DNA from: Tubiluchus corallicola
Lineage: Eukaryota; Priapulida; Priapulimorpha; Priapulimorphida; Tubiluchidae
DNA: 60,000 nt
Assembly: GCA_030141605.1 (NCBI GenBank)
Contig: JAQGDQ010000057.1
Location: forward strand, 126,001 to 186,000
Direction: 5' to 3'
This document shows positions 34,881 through 46,735 of this stretch, one piece after another; within the stretch, counting starts at the first letter, position 1, and each line of letters opens with the position of its first letter. The translations under genes were made by a program, and so were the position numbers. Below the pieces are notes generated by a model. That model made no database searches. It saw nothing but the letters and a program-made list of their open reading frames with translations, and was not told where the DNA came from.

Positions 34881-36319
34881 AAACAGTAAACGCGATAACA
34901 CCCAAGGGAGGCTCGATAGCGCAAAATGTTCAACTTGGGTAAAACGGTGTAACTTTTAGGTTCTTTGTAGTTTGTGAGTTGACGGAGAAATAAAAACACC
35001 ATCAATAGACCACTAGCAAGTTAGTTTCATATCGTCTCTCTACTAGAAGTTCTAGTTTAGTGAGTTTCAGTGTCAACGAAAAGAGGTAACTTTTCACATT
35101 TTTACAATACCTTTCAGCAAACGAAAACACAATACAATTCGAAAAACTGCCTATTTTTCAGCAGACTTTGATCTCTAGCACTTTAAATGACTTAAACTCA
35201 AAAGTACAGTAAACGGGACTTTTTGGCTTTTTGACGTTTTGCACGTAACTGATGAGAAATATCTGAATAAAAAGGCAGTTGACAGAATTTTGCCTTTCAA
35301 ATAACAATACATTCAGCGTTCTTCATGAATCAGTAGAACATTTTAAGCTACATAGTGGTTTTCTAGTTGTTTTGATCTCATGACATTTAGTTTACTAATG
35401 TGTAATACCATTAACGTGCGCGCAATGTCTAGAAAGCTCATAAGAATACAAGAAAATCCTTACGAGGATTAATGCAAAGAAATGTGCCACTTCTGTTCCG
35501 GCGATAAAGCTTCAATGTTTCTTTATTAAAGGGGAAATAATTCGCTGCAATAATTCGCTATGACGCTTTTTTTATAATGCGAGTTAATTTTTATTTTATA
35601 AGGCGTTAATTGTGTGGCTAAACAAAATCACGGAAGCGTGTAGTTTCTTGGCCTTTAAAAGAGATCAATTTTCTTATAATTTTATTCTTAAACAGACTAT
35701 GCAATTTTTTTAAAGATTATTTCAGTATTGCTAATATATATTAGTTAGAAACGCACAAAATAAAAGACAGCATTATAAGCTGGCAGGAGATTTCTGTAAA
35801 TGTCTGCCATGTTAAATTGTTAGGCAAGTAGGCAGGGATCAGTCAAATTGCTGCTCACACGTTGTCAAGCGTGGAAACCTTGCCACGCATGACCGCTCCG
35901 TGCAATATCCATACTCCCACTTTACGCTTCATCAATAATCGATGATCAATAACTAACGCAACGTAAAATAAAGTGGCATTGAACAGCGTGCAGCAACAGA
36001 CAGTCACATCATAGCCAGCAGAAGGCTTCATGTCTTGACGCTATAATAACCGCGTTTTTGCACGTTCAAACATAGAGAAGTAGTAAAGTGCAGCTTAAAC
36101 GAAGCATCCTTCTTTGACAATTATTTAACTCAACGTGTGTCCTCATCTTGGACAATTACATCCTTCGGTTTGGAAGAATTCAGCAAACGAATTCCAAGCA
36201 GTAACAGCATCAACAAGATTCAAGAACAATGACATGGAATAGCGACAAGAACAGTAAGAACAACGATAACATTAGTCGTCATAGCCACATCAGTTACAGT
36301 AACTAGAAGAAAGACTACA
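34881..36319. other. intronic or intergenic, nothing recognised
   Basis: AT-rich unique sequence. A short hairpin (GCGTGG...CCACGC) lies at about 35870-35889. Short open frames are not convincing. Confidence 0.4.
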
Positions 36320-36375
36320 GCGGCGAGTAGCAGCAACAACACCAGCAGCAACTGCTGCTGCTGCTGTTGCTTCTG
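36320..36375. repeat. inverted CAG / CTG trinucleotide tract
   Basis: A CAGCAG-rich block (AGCAGCAACAACACCAGCAG) is followed directly by a CTG block (CTGCTGCTGCTGCTGTTGCT). The two are complementary and could fold into a hairpin with a very small loop. Confidence 0.75.
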
Positions 36376-36439
36376 ATTCAACATAAGTCGTTAAACTTGA
36401 CTCATTCCAAACGATCAGTTATTTGTCAAGGTTTCTTAC

Positions 36440-36620
36440 TTATTCTTTATTTATTTTAGATTTAAATCAACACATAAAGTAGTACCATATAAAAACAAAA
36501 TAAGTGATGCAGATTATAAAACCATATTCAAGAGATACAAAAAGGTAAACAAACTGTAGAAGAGGAACACAGGTTAGTTTAAATAATAAATGAAGAGGTA
36601 ATGAGTTCCAATATTGGAAT
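36440..36620 (-). mobile_element. possible A-rich retroelement 3' remnant
   Basis: The + strand has TTATTTATTTTAGATTTAAA followed by an A-rich body containing CCATATAAAAACAAAATAAG. This resembles the ends of family C (CATATAAAACAC) but with low similarity. It is listed only as a weak call. Confidence 0.25.
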
Positions 36621-37639
36621 ATTTACAATGACTTATATCGAATATCCGTATCAGTTATGCTAGTTCAAATCATATTATCGCTACTTTACTAGCTGTTACT
36701 ACATTTTTATTCAGTGAGAAGTAACTAACGCGGGCATGAGTGAAATTTATTTTATATTATTTTGACGACGACGCATAAAAAAGAACCTACATTTATTCAA
36801 TAAACTTACACACTAGGAATATGAGTTTAATTGTTAGCATGTCCTAGAAACATACAAAAGAAAAGCGTATGTCGTTTCCTTTCCCAATTACATTTATCAG
36901 TTGTTTTGGAACCCCCAGCTTCTCTTCCTAACATAGCTCAAGTTAATTGAGACATTAGGATAATGAGAGGCAGAAAATGGTGACACTGCGGTTGACAAAA
37001 CTCAGCAGGAAGCTGAGAAGCTAACACGCATAATTGGAATCGCTAATTGCTTCTGCATTTCCTTTCTGGGTGTCGCATAGATTGTATTTCCAGTTTGATT
37101 CAATTTGATAATGCCCCACTTACAATAGTTCGTGTATACTGATATGTGTGAATATGCCTTTGAAGGAAATGGCGGCTCTATGCATGGATGGCGGAAAGTA
37201 TAGTTTGGCAGAACCTCCAAAAACGAAAACCTGCAGTACATGTACACTTAGTATAGTTTAGTAATGCTAACACATTAATAGCGTTAGTGGCCGGCGATAT
37301 TAGGCTCATTTTACGTCATTGCTTTTTCTTCTTCTTCTTCTTCTTCTTCTTCTTGCGTTCTAATGATTAACAAATAGAAAATTTGCAAGTTTCAGCAAGA
37401 TGTTAAAAAATGAGGAATTAATTACCAAATACTGGTTTTGAAAACCAGAAAGGCATCTAAATTTTCACCTTCAAATTTAAATGTCAGACATGAAACATGT
37501 AACAAAGACAAAGCCGATAGTATTATAATTAACTTTTTTATATTTATATTATAGTAGAATAAATAGTTCGCATTTTACAGTAGAATATTTAGAAGATGAC
37601 ATGATTTATTGACGTAGTAACCGTTGTTTTTTAACTGAT
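36621..37639. other. no recognised gene; (TTC)n at 37326-37354
   Basis: A run of about nine TTC units follows CTTTTTC. The rest is AT-rich. The minus-strand frame at 37002-37247 has no recognised motif. Confidence 0.45.
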
Positions 37640-37806
37640 GCTTTGTATTTTTAAATTCTGCTTATATTTTTATTATATTTTTGTAAATTTTGGTAGTTCT
37701 TCTAATTGCTTGTGATACGTAGTATTTCTTAGTTTTTAGTGTAAACTTTAACCTTTATAAAACATTTTTATATGTTGAAATAAACTTTAAATAAAATAAA
37801 TTAAGA
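37640..37806 (+). mobile_element. dispersed repeat family B, copy 1 (probable LINE 3' UTR)
   Basis: TTTTTAAATTCTGCTTATAT, then TATTTCTTAGTTTTTAGTGT, and a final TTTAAATAAAATAAATTAAG match, in order, the reverse complement of 58950-59118. The A/T-rich terminal repeat and polyadenylation-like AATAAA suggest a non-LTR element 3' end. Confidence 0.75.
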
Positions 37807-38255
37807 ACTGAAAAGATCAGAAGTGAGTCAGTCTTGGCAAAATGGCCAACGTCCACGATATTTCTGCTATAATTGAATTTAGGAGAATGGGTTATTGGAG
37901 AGCAATGTAACAATTTGTCTTGTCAATGATAAGAGTTTTGCGCAACATGCAACGAACAATTTTGCACTCATAAATCATGTCTTTTCCTTCGTACAAACAT
38001 TCAAAATGAATCTGCCAGATAAACTCGCTTTACCAATTAATAGTTCATGAAAGGTCATTGCAAGACCTGTGCTTTTTAGCAGAATGATGCCAAACATTTG
38101 GGTAAGTTAAAGACCTATATAATCCCAACAGACACTGGAGTTTTTTAACGCACTATTATGATTACACAAAGAATTAATAGCTATTATTAAACAAAAGAAT
38201 CTTGTAAATTAAATAACCTAATTTTGGCGAATTTCGAACGCGTGCATTTTCTGTT
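37807..38255. other. unique spacer, nothing recognised
   Basis: AT-rich, no gene or repeat recognised. Confidence 0.4.
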
Positions 38256-38415
38256 AAGATCGCCATGTTTCACGTCTTTGGCGCGAGTGAGCGAGAATGA
38301 CGTACGAGGTACAGAAAGCGTCTTTGGTTACCGATGTTTGTTTACCGATCTTTAGTGCCTCGTGACTGTACTCATAAGCGTCATTCGTCTGGCGCAAAGA
38401 AAAATGGCGGTTCTT
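38256..38415. mobile_element. 160-bp imperfect inverted repeat
   Basis: The left arm begins AAGATCGCCATGTTTCACGT and contains CTTTGGCGCGAGTGAGCGAGA. The reverse complement of the right arm begins AAGAACCGCCATTTTTCTTT and contains GCGCCAGACGAATGACG. Arms of about 45 bases pair imperfectly. TTACCGAT occurs twice in the loop (about 38327 and 38343). There is no clear target-site duplication. It is CpG-richer than its surroundings, so a cruciform or a degraded MITE are both possible. Confidence 0.5.
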
Positions 38416-40074
38416 CAAATCTAAGACCGCTAACAACGAAGTAATAAAAATCAAAAGAAACAAGTTTTACAGTAAGTTTGTAATAAAATAAATTGAATAT
38501 TCGTAACAAGAGTAAGATTTTAAGTTGTAAAAGCTTATATTATAGTGAGGGTTTAGTTTGGTGTTACTTTTCTTACGCAAGATGGTGATACTTTGGGGAT
38601 CGACCTGCTAAATATCACAGCATCAGGCAGCGTTAATTGCGTTATGGCAGATAAAGCTGACAGATCAGCATGAGAGCTCCTAGGGGGAAACTGCTCGACT
38701 CTCACCGTCTCACAATCCTTTTTACGATGCAATATGCTTTCATTCAACGCTCTGGTTGTTAGCATGAGCTCTCAAGTTGCTAGCATTAGTTGCAATCCTT
38801 CAGGGTACGTTTCGTGTTTCAGTTTACATTTCTTGCTTAGAAATCTGACGCACGAAAAGCTGAATTAGAGTCTTTGCACAAAGATTTCCGCTATTGTTCG
38901 CTGTAAGGCACTTATAAGAGATAAACATTTCTGCTTTTGAAAACATTTGATTGCATTTCAAGAAGAGTTACCTTCCTGTGACTCTCATTGCTGTGATTCA
39001 ATTGATGTTGTGTGAAAAGGTGACCTAAAACCCTGTTCACATTTATATAGTTTATTAAACGGTTAACTCAGAAACAATCACTTCTTCAGACTTTAGAGCA
39101 CCTCTGATGACATTTATGCGGATATTGGAATATATATGCCGACGAAAAATGTTTCTTGAGTGAAATAAAAAATAATTAAATGCATTTAAGACATTTAAAA
39201 AATTAAATCCCTAAAACGCTAATGGTTCGTTAACGCATTAAATCGCTAAAATCTCTTTTAAAAAGCTTAAATAATTAAAAGAAAATTATTAATCAACTGA
39301 GTAGGAATTCATTACGCCCAGATTTTTAAAGTTCGTTTGCACACAAAACACCATAAATATCTTTTAAGCATATTTTTCTATTTTTCGTGTTATTAAATTA
39401 ACCATTTTTATGACTATGTTTACAAAAAACCGGTTGAAAAGCGTTTTTGCAAAGTGCTTGTTGTAAGAGTAAGTGGTATAAACGACTTATTATTTATTCT
39501 AGAGCTTGTTAAAAACTTTACTTAGGCCAGTTTAAGTAAATGCCGCGAATAAATCATCCTTTACATTTCCTAAGTGTGAATCACAGTTTATCGACTTCGA
39601 ATTAACCGCTTCCATACGAGCAGGTTTACAGTTTTTTGCTTTAAATTTGCCTTCGTGATATTTTATTATCAGCGTTTCCTTAGCTCGGAGGGCAATTTAC
39701 CTTCAAGGAAAATTCACCATTGATCAGGGATGAGTAATTTTGCAAGCGGGAGGCTGAATGGAAATTTTTCTATGATGCACTTTGCAGCACGTTTTACATG
39801 CTGCAATCTTGGTATGAATTGACCATTATCTACTATAACAGCGTGATGGGTACGTATTGAAAAACTCTGGCTGTACCAAGTCATGTACTCTACCGGCGAT
39901 GAAGATGGCAGAATCTTATAAATAGCAATTATAGAACTTTTCAACAAAATAGTGACAATAAATGTGCATCAGTCACGTAATTATAGCGCAAACTAACTTC
40001 GTTTGTGCTATAAAAAGTCTACTAAACAAGTTACGATTAGCCATGCATTGTTTGAAACGTTTTTTGTAGGGTAC
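38416..40074. other. no recognised gene
   Basis: AT-rich. The minus-strand frames at 38553-38765 and 39714-39947 show no family that I recognise. Confidence 0.4.
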
Positions 40075-40080
40075 AGTGTA

Positions 40081-40225
40081 GACGGTATAGTCTAGTGGTA
40101 ACGGGCTCGCTTTACGCCTGAAACGTCGTGAGTTCGATGCTGCTGTCGGGTCATACTAACGACTTAAAAATGGTACCTACTGTTACCGTGCCTGGTGCGT
40201 GATATTTAGGATAAAAGCGGGGTAA
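40081..40225 (+). mobile_element. tRNA-derived SINE
   Basis: A perfect polymerase III A box (TAGTCTAGTGG, 40088-40098) and B box (GTTCGATGC, 40132-40140) are separated by the distance usual in tRNAs. GACGGTA at the start can pair with TGCTGTC downstream, as in an acceptor stem. After the tRNA part comes a conserved-looking body (GGTACCTACTGTTACCGTGC, then TGATATTTAGGATAAAAGCG) that recalls the tail domain of widespread invertebrate SINEs, and then A/T-rich sequence with ATAATAAT. The element is likely complete or nearly so. It has no evident relation to the minus-strand SINE at 14.2 kb beyond the tRNA head. Confidence 0.75.
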
Positions 40226-41182
40226 TAATAATCAGTATTATATAGTTATAGAATTATTATTTACAGTCGGCAAAAATATTTTAATTAAAAATTATTAATA
40301 TCATTTTTCTGCTGTAAACAAATGATTCATGGTTAATTAATTATCAGATTGGATTATCATTTGGCGTTTGGTCGATGTCAAATTTTTTCTGTCCATCTAA
40401 AACCATGCTTTTGTCTCTTTACTACCTATGATTATTTTAATTTAGATTATACCAAAAAAGACCAAGTAACAGGTCACTCGCCAAGAAATACTTCGTTTTC
40501 ACTCCAAAAAATAATTGTATTTGGAAAGGGAGTATGCAAGAAGCTAACAAATAAACGCATTCACTTGGTACAAATAAAACAGATAAAATCAGTAATAACT
40601 AGCAAGTCTTTATAGTGATTGTTGAAAGAGGATTCTGAGATTACTGGTTTTCTAAACTCATTAGTTTCCCTTCTCTCACAATCACATACGTTCGTCTTAA
40701 GTCAGCGATGACCTTCAGTAGTCAAATCCCTTCTGAGAAACACTATCACTATCCAATGTCCATTCTTAATGTCCTGCAATTGTTAGTCAACCCGGGCACC
40801 TTGTACAATTAGCCTGGTAGATAAGAGCAGATTATTTGGATTTAAGGATTAAGTGTTCAGTGTCGTAGTACGTGGAGGGACTACAAATTATGTGAATGCA
40901 GAGTTACTATAGACTCTGTAGCAAAATGTTTATTTAACCAGACTTATAATAGCTGCCTAGATTTTTCAATGTTTTCTGTAGTTAGTGTGTTTAATATATA
41001 ATTAAAAAGGACGAGTATTTTACTAAAATGAAATAGAATATTCTCAGGTCTAATAAATATGAATGTCAATACTTATCAGGCTAATATATTAACGAAAGTA
41101 GTTATAGCGTCGTATTCGCGGTTTTTTTTAACAAATACGATTTCTAAAACATCATATCTGAATCTGATACAGAACGCTAGTC
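40226..41182. other. no recognised gene
   Basis: AT-rich. The 88-codon frame at 40349-40615 starts at a non-ATG codon and has no recognised motif. Confidence 0.4.
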
Positions 41183-41212
41183 ATTTCGGGTTAAGCACTG
41201 CAAACCCGAAAT
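41183..41212. other. perfect 10-bp stem-loop
   Basis: ATTTCGGGTT and AACCCGAAAT are exact inverted copies around a 10-base loop (AAGCACTGCA). No function is known. The sequence resembles neither a histone 3' hairpin nor a tRNA arm. Confidence 0.6.
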
Positions 41213-41406
41213 AAAGGCTTCCTAAATGGTTTTACAATGCAACTATTTTTATTTTTTCATTTTTTTCTTTGGTTTTTATTCATAGATATCACATGAGAAG
41301 TGTCAGCTCAATTAAATCGACAAAATCGTCAAATCTTATTGTTACTAATAAAAACACTGACATTTTTTTGCAATAGTATGGCTGTAAAAATACGTTCTTT
41401 ATTTAT

Positions 41407-41513
41407 CATACAAAAACATTGAATGCTCTTTATAGTCTCACAATGATTTTATATATTTCATGAGCTTTCAAGCAAATGTGAGACTATAAAGGGCTTTCAA
41501 CGTTTTTCGTACG
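41407..41513. mobile_element. 107-bp fold-back (hairpin) element
   Basis: The left arm (CATACAAAAACATTGAATGC, then TCTTTATAGTCTCACA) pairs with the right arm (TGTGAGACTATAAAGGGCTT, then TCAACGTTTTTCGTACG) over about 36 bases with four or so mismatches, around a 34-base loop. It is probably a small MITE. No transposon gene is nearby. Confidence 0.7.
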
Positions 41514-42940
41514 TTAAAGATGACAAGTCCCGGGAGAACTCTCTCATTTTTTAATTCTTTATTTATGTACTTATACTGCCAGTTGTTTCTTCATTTCGTT
41601 TCGGCAATTTTCGCTTTAAGCAACTGAAAGGAATGCGCCTAATAGAAGGCCAACTTTTCCATTTTCTTCGTTTTTTGTCATTAAATTGTTGCAAACGATA
41701 CGACCAATAAAATCTCTTGTAATCACAAGCCAGTTTTACACCTGAATGGAAGGGCTGAAAGCTGATCTATTTTCAATTTGTCGGGCGGGAGAAAGAGCTA
41801 GTTAAAAGAACCAGCTTGAACGCTTGCGTCGGAAGCTCACCAGAAAAGGAAGCAGCCACCGATTCAGCTTCCGTTTTGTTGCATTTCTTTTCAAAGTCAA
41901 TTAGAGAAGAGAGGATTGTCAGGATTTTGCCATTAGGTTGAAAGCAGTTGTTGATGTGGAAAACAGAGGAGTATTTATTGAGTGTCTCTTCATGTCTTTA
42001 CTGTTGAATCTTCATCAGACTAGAGACATCATCAATGGTGATTTTCAGTAAGCGAGTGACCACGTTCTGCTATTAATGCAACATTATCCGCCACGACTTT
42101 TGTTCTTCAGCTTGAGGGGTTCAGATACAGATGACGCAGATGGGTCACTTAACACATAAAACTAATCCGTAAAATAACACTCAATATCAAGTCAATGACG
42201 AACATACACATACATAACCACTCATTCATAGCGATAGAAAACATACATAATATATATACATTCGTCATGATGGAACGTTAGCGTAGTTGTTGAACAGAAT
42301 TTTATAATCAGAGGTAACTTGCCTAAAGGAATCTTTGCTGCAGGAGAAGAAAGATTATGACAGGAAGAGAGAAAGATAGTGATTTGTATCACTGACTCCT
42401 GCAATTGTCAAAAGGTTTCATACCTCCTGTCGCCACTGCCACTATCATCATCACTGTCCTCTTCATTGTCATTATCACCATCGTTGTCATCATCATTACC
42501 ACCGTACAGTGTTGTAAGAGAGTTGTGGTGACTCTTAAGATGTTCTCTTGTTGATAAGGATAGGATTTTAGGTGTCAGGCTTCAGTGGCAATGCTAGTTG
42601 CAAAGGCATCTGTTTGTCAGGAAACGGAATTAAGTTTCAAAATCTCAAGTTTAACGCAATCATCACGAAAATTTCATATTTATGATATTTTTGCGCCACC
42701 ACCTCTGCTCCCCCTCAGTACCGCCATCTCTACCCCCTCCCCTAGCACCGCCATCACTTCCTCCATCGTGATTATTGTCAAACGCCACATAAAACATAGA
42801 AACACCTGCTCATTATAGAATAATCGTTTCATGATAATTAGCAATACTTAAAATGTCAACATTTTCCATCAAAAGTGCTAATTATAAGTGTGGTCATAAA
42901 TATGATTAAGGCACGAGTTGATTATATGACATTATAATAT
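41514..42940. other. no recognised gene; degenerate ATC microsatellite at 42430-42505
   Basis: AT-rich with a degenerate CATCATCACTGTC-type stretch. A short (C/T)-rich patch lies near 42700-42765. Short frames are unconvincing. Confidence 0.4.
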
Positions 42941-42955
42941 AGGTCTTGAACTGAT

Positions 42956-43390
42956 TTGCGCCTAATAGGACCTTCTGTCAACAGTTTACAGAAACTGCTA
43001 GATATATGCGAAAATTTTGTCGTTTCTCACAACATTGTGTTTAATGAGTCAAAAACCAAATGTCTGTACTTCGTCCCCGAAAAGATGCGAAATGTTGTAA
43101 ATGGAAAAATTTTTCTTAAACCAATTAATGCCAGTAAAAGTGAAAAATATCTATGGTACATGTTATCTGATGATTATAGCGATAATGTAGATACTGCTAA
43201 CCAGGTAAGATTATTCTATGCAAAAGCTAATACACTATGTAATAAACTTTATTATTGTTCAAAGGAAGTCGAAAGTATTTTTTTTAAAATCGTATTGCAG
43301 TGGAATGTATTGTAGCAGCATATGGATATTCCGTGGGAGATATAATATTGCGAAGCTCAGATTGGCGTATAATGTTACTTTTGTTGTGTA
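42956..43390 (+). pseudogene. LINE reverse transcriptase remnant with frameshift
   Basis: The frame at 42956-43315 reads LIGPSVNSLQKLLDICENFV, then NIVFNESKTKCLYFVP and a segment ending in QVRLFYAKANTLCNKLYYCS. This is the part of a CR1/L2/Jockey-type reverse transcriptase just after the catalytic YADD motif. The first residue read as Met is a TTG codon, so this is not a true start. After a stop at about 43313, the phase shifts and similarity resumes as RYNIAKLRLAYNV (43338-43376). The fragment is truncated at both ends and inactive. Confidence 0.85.
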
Positions 43391-44020
43391 GATGTAACAA
43401 ATGTCATCTTCTCCTTCCTTTACACTGAATCCCCAACATCGGCCAGGTTAACAATAAATCAGTTTTCTTGTGTTAGCTAAAAGTGTCTCTTTGATGACTC
43501 TCTAGTTCAGCGACTCATTAAATGATGCGGATGAGTTGACCAAGGCCACAGAAGAGCCCGTACTTGTCATTTTAATGACACGTTTTTGTTCGGATACAAC
43601 CGGAAAGTGCATTGTTGTGCAATATGTGTGCTCGATGAAGCATTGTACTGTAAAGGCCTCACAACAGCGTCTGTAGCTATAATATTATGTGTAGTCGTAA
43701 TGGATGAAGATATTGTTGAATATGTGCAAAGATATTGTTACAGGGGGGAAATACCATTTATTTTCTAAATTGTGATTGTTCGATCCATTATGAAGCCATT
43801 TCATATTAGCACTGCGTAGCATCTATAAGTAGCTGGTATGGAACGGCCTCGTCCGTTCAATCGGCAGACAGACAGGTGCGTTTAACACCTAAGCACCTGT
43901 TCCGTAGTCATAATTAGCTTGAGTAACTCAGTAAAAGATTATGGCTAGCTTTTACCTAAATTTTCTGTTTGAATTTTTACATTTCTTGTCAATTTTCTCA
44001 TCTGCAATATTTGTCTGCGA
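43391..44020. other. no recognised gene
   Basis: AT-rich unique sequence. GTGCGTTTAACACCTAAGCAC at about 43877 is weakly palindromic. Confidence 0.4.
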
Positions 44021-44023
44021 TAT

Positions 44024-44049
44024 GGTTTGAACCCCGAACCTCTTGGCCA
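44024..44049 (-). other. compressed tRNA-like A-box/B-box pair
   Basis: On the minus strand, TGGCCAAGAGG fits the A-box consensus and GGTTCAAACC fits the B box, but only about five bases lie between them. A tRNA needs far more, so this would be a tRNA or SINE relic lacking the anticodon region, or coincidence. Confidence 0.3.
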
Positions 44050-45965
44050 CCTCCACAACAATATTTTTACAAGGCGATTACACTATAGATGTAACTCGGA
44101 GCTTATGTATGAAACATAACCAGAAAGACTCAAAACCATTCATTAATGGTTGCTAAACGATTTGGTCATGTGCTACAAAATAGTTCATAGGGATGTTGAT
44201 TTAGACACCAAAAACTTTTTACAAGGACACTCACTGATAGGACAAAACGTAACCATAGTCTCAAGCTGTATGTTCGTAGAATGAATAAATAAGATTTTGA
44301 GTTTTGGTACTCCAACCGTGTTGTTCGAGTACTCCTTACTCAGTTCGGTAAGTGATGCACCTTTGGTCACTGTAGGAAATTCTAAACTTTTCAAAAACTG
44401 TAGTTTTAGCTTGTATCTTTACGCTTCCCCCATATTCATGGTTTTATTGGTTTGTAGTTTATTTTTTACTGTCTGTTTTATTTCAATGTGAAATAAAATG
44501 AAATAAATTAATAGATAAAAGTAATAACTTCCGCAGAAAATCACCAAAAGCAATAGAATGAAGGTTATTAATTAATGAAGTACTAGTCCTAATTAGATTT
44601 TTCCAGGGTTAGCAGTAACAAACTGTTCCGATATCGGCTTAACTTTATACATGGTTTCTTGCATTTTAAATTGTTTGCCATTATGGCTTCCATTTCCATA
44701 TTAGGTTTTAAACGTTATAGCTTCCATAAAACTTGGTTATTATCGTCGCTTTGCGGAGCAGAAGTGTATTATAGTTACTGGAATTGACATATTTTGCGAA
44801 ATACTGCCCTGGAGGCTGAACAAGTCCTCCTAATAAAACAAAATACTTCACGAAATTGAGGCGAGCAGTTTAATATTATTACCATTATTTATTTTCGAAT
44901 ATTACACGCACATTATTAAACAGAACCGCGTAGGTTAGTAAAGTACAAAGTCATGCATTTAAATGAGGGGATACTTGTCTAATAAGTAAAATATCTTATG
45001 ATTACTGTATTTGCCTCTAATTTCGCTCCTGCGACTATCGACTGTTTTTGTTTTTTATTTTTTAGACTAAACAAACGCTTATGCCTTGGCTGTCCAGTTG
45101 CATAGTAATAGGAGGCATCTGTAAAAACGAATAATTGACTTATTCTAGGAATTATCAGCATCGTCACTGTCAGCAGCTTTGTTAGCCACATTAACAGACT
45201 CAGAAGTTTAGTAGAGTAGTTCTAATCATTTTGATTAAATGTGATATAATATAATATATTTGATTTGAGTTCGCACGTGAAAAATCTGGGACAATTAGAT
45301 TTATTGGGAGCAGAGGCGGTAGACTAAACAAACGCTTATATACGGACAAAATTTCCTTATGTAACATATTTACACATTTAATTTTAGTTGTTTAATTCTT
45401 ACAGTGCGGAGAATTTAATTTTTCTGAGAAATTGAAAAAGCATCTGTTGAAACTAGTTCCACGAAGCGTCTGAGTTTCTTTATCATAGATTCCGCCAATA
45501 AACCTTAATATTGTGTCTTCTGCCGACATATCTAAGTAGCTAAAGTTCATCATCATCATCATCTATGTGCTTCTATGCTCTGAACATGGCACGCTCCACG
45601 TCTTGATGCCCAGCGTTCTTATCCACTGCCACCGCCCACGATACATCATCCCTCAAATCTAGAGTTGTATTTGCTAATTATTTTTTCAGTATATCTGTAT
45701 ATTTTTTCTTGTAGTTGGAAGTAGTCTAGAAGCCGACTATTAGAAAAGCAAGTATATTGAAAGTTTAAAATTCAAATTTTTGAGAGCAACAGCCGTCATG
45801 TTTAACCGCCTAGTCATAGCTAAAGATACTCATATCATCCGATTCACCTTATTCTTGCCCTAAGTTAAACTTAAAATCTTCATTGATTTTATTAGTCTTG
45901 CCAACATAAAAACCATTTCAGTTTTTCTATAAACAAGACTATTGTTGTGCATTTAGTCCACTATA
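44050..45965. other. no recognised gene
   Basis: AT-rich. AAATAAAATGAAATAAATTA at about 44491-44510 looks like a retroelement tail. AGACTAAACAAACGCTTAT occurs twice (45064 and 45321). A short (ATC)n run lies at 45549-45562. Confidence 0.4.
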
Positions 45966-46480
45966 CTGTACGGGACATCAGCAAGTAAACGGTTTCAATC
46001 TGTCATACCGCCCTCGGCTATTTAGGGTTTGAGGAGCTGTACGGGACATCAGCAAGTAAACGGTTTCAGTCTGTCGTACTGCTTCGGCTGTTTCATAATT
46101 TGACGGAGCTGTACGTACATCAGCAAGAAAACGGTTTCAGTCTGTCGTACTGCTTCGGCTGTTTCATAATTTGACGGAGCTGTACGTACATCAGCAAGAA
46201 AACGGTTTCAGTCTGTTGTACTGCTTCGGCTGTTTCATAATTTGACGGAGCTGTACGTACATCAGCAAGAAAACGGTTTCAATCTGTCATACTGCCCTCG
46301 GCTATTTTACAATTTGAGGGAGCTGTACGTACATCAGCAAGAAAACGGTTTCAATCTGTCGTACTGCTTCGGCTGTTTCATAATTTGAGGGAGCTGTACG
46401 TACATCAGCAAGAAAACGGTTTCAATCTGTCATACTGCCTTTGGTTCTTTCATGATTTGAGGGAGCTGTACGTACACGTG
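45966..46480. repeat. 71-72-bp tandem array, about seven units
   Basis: The landmark GTACGTACATCAGCAAG (or its GTACGGGACATC variant) starts units at 45968, 46039, 46111, 46182, 46253, 46324 and 46396, with a last partial unit from 46468, giving periods of 71 or 72 bases. Units share AAACGGTTTCARTCTGTCRT and a TTCGGCTGTTTCATAATTTG segment. The first two units carry GTACGGGACATC and the later ones GTACGTACATC, showing ordered divergence along the array. No protein is suggested. Confidence 0.95.
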
Positions 46481-46649
46481 GCTATTCAGTGTTTCATCCT
46501 TGATGACCCGGTATGTAGATTCTTCTCCGTCACATACATGGCAATAGTAACTGGGTTTTGCATTATGAAACGATTCTTGGGAAAGATGTAATACTAAAGT
46601 AAACCTATTCAATATATTACTCGTATAAAAATTTGTACAACAGACTCTT

Positions 46650-46735
46650 GTGGCTATCCGCATCTAGATACACCTCTGCTTACCGGCAGCAGAGCGTGCC
46701 ACATCAGAAGCTGAGCTATCCGCATTCTAGATGCA
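46650..46735 (-). repeat. inverted arm related to the 55-bp array
   Basis: Read on the minus strand this contains GATGCGGATAGCTCAGCTTC, then GGCACGCTCTGCTGCCGGTA, and part of a second unit. It is the same sequence as the array at 47021-47450 but in opposite orientation, with an extra CCGGTAAGCAG-type insert that only the last array unit shares in part. Confidence 0.85.

Noticed and set aside
34485-34959. Open frames with runs of Ile, Thr, Met or Val
   Set aside because: They are translations of ATC/ACT trinucleotide repeats; the same applies at 57.3-57.7 kb and to the Asn/Asp/Ser run at 3.6-3.9 kb.
44024-44049. A functional tRNA on the minus strand
   Set aside because: Only about five bases separate the A-box and B-box matches, so no anticodon arm can form.
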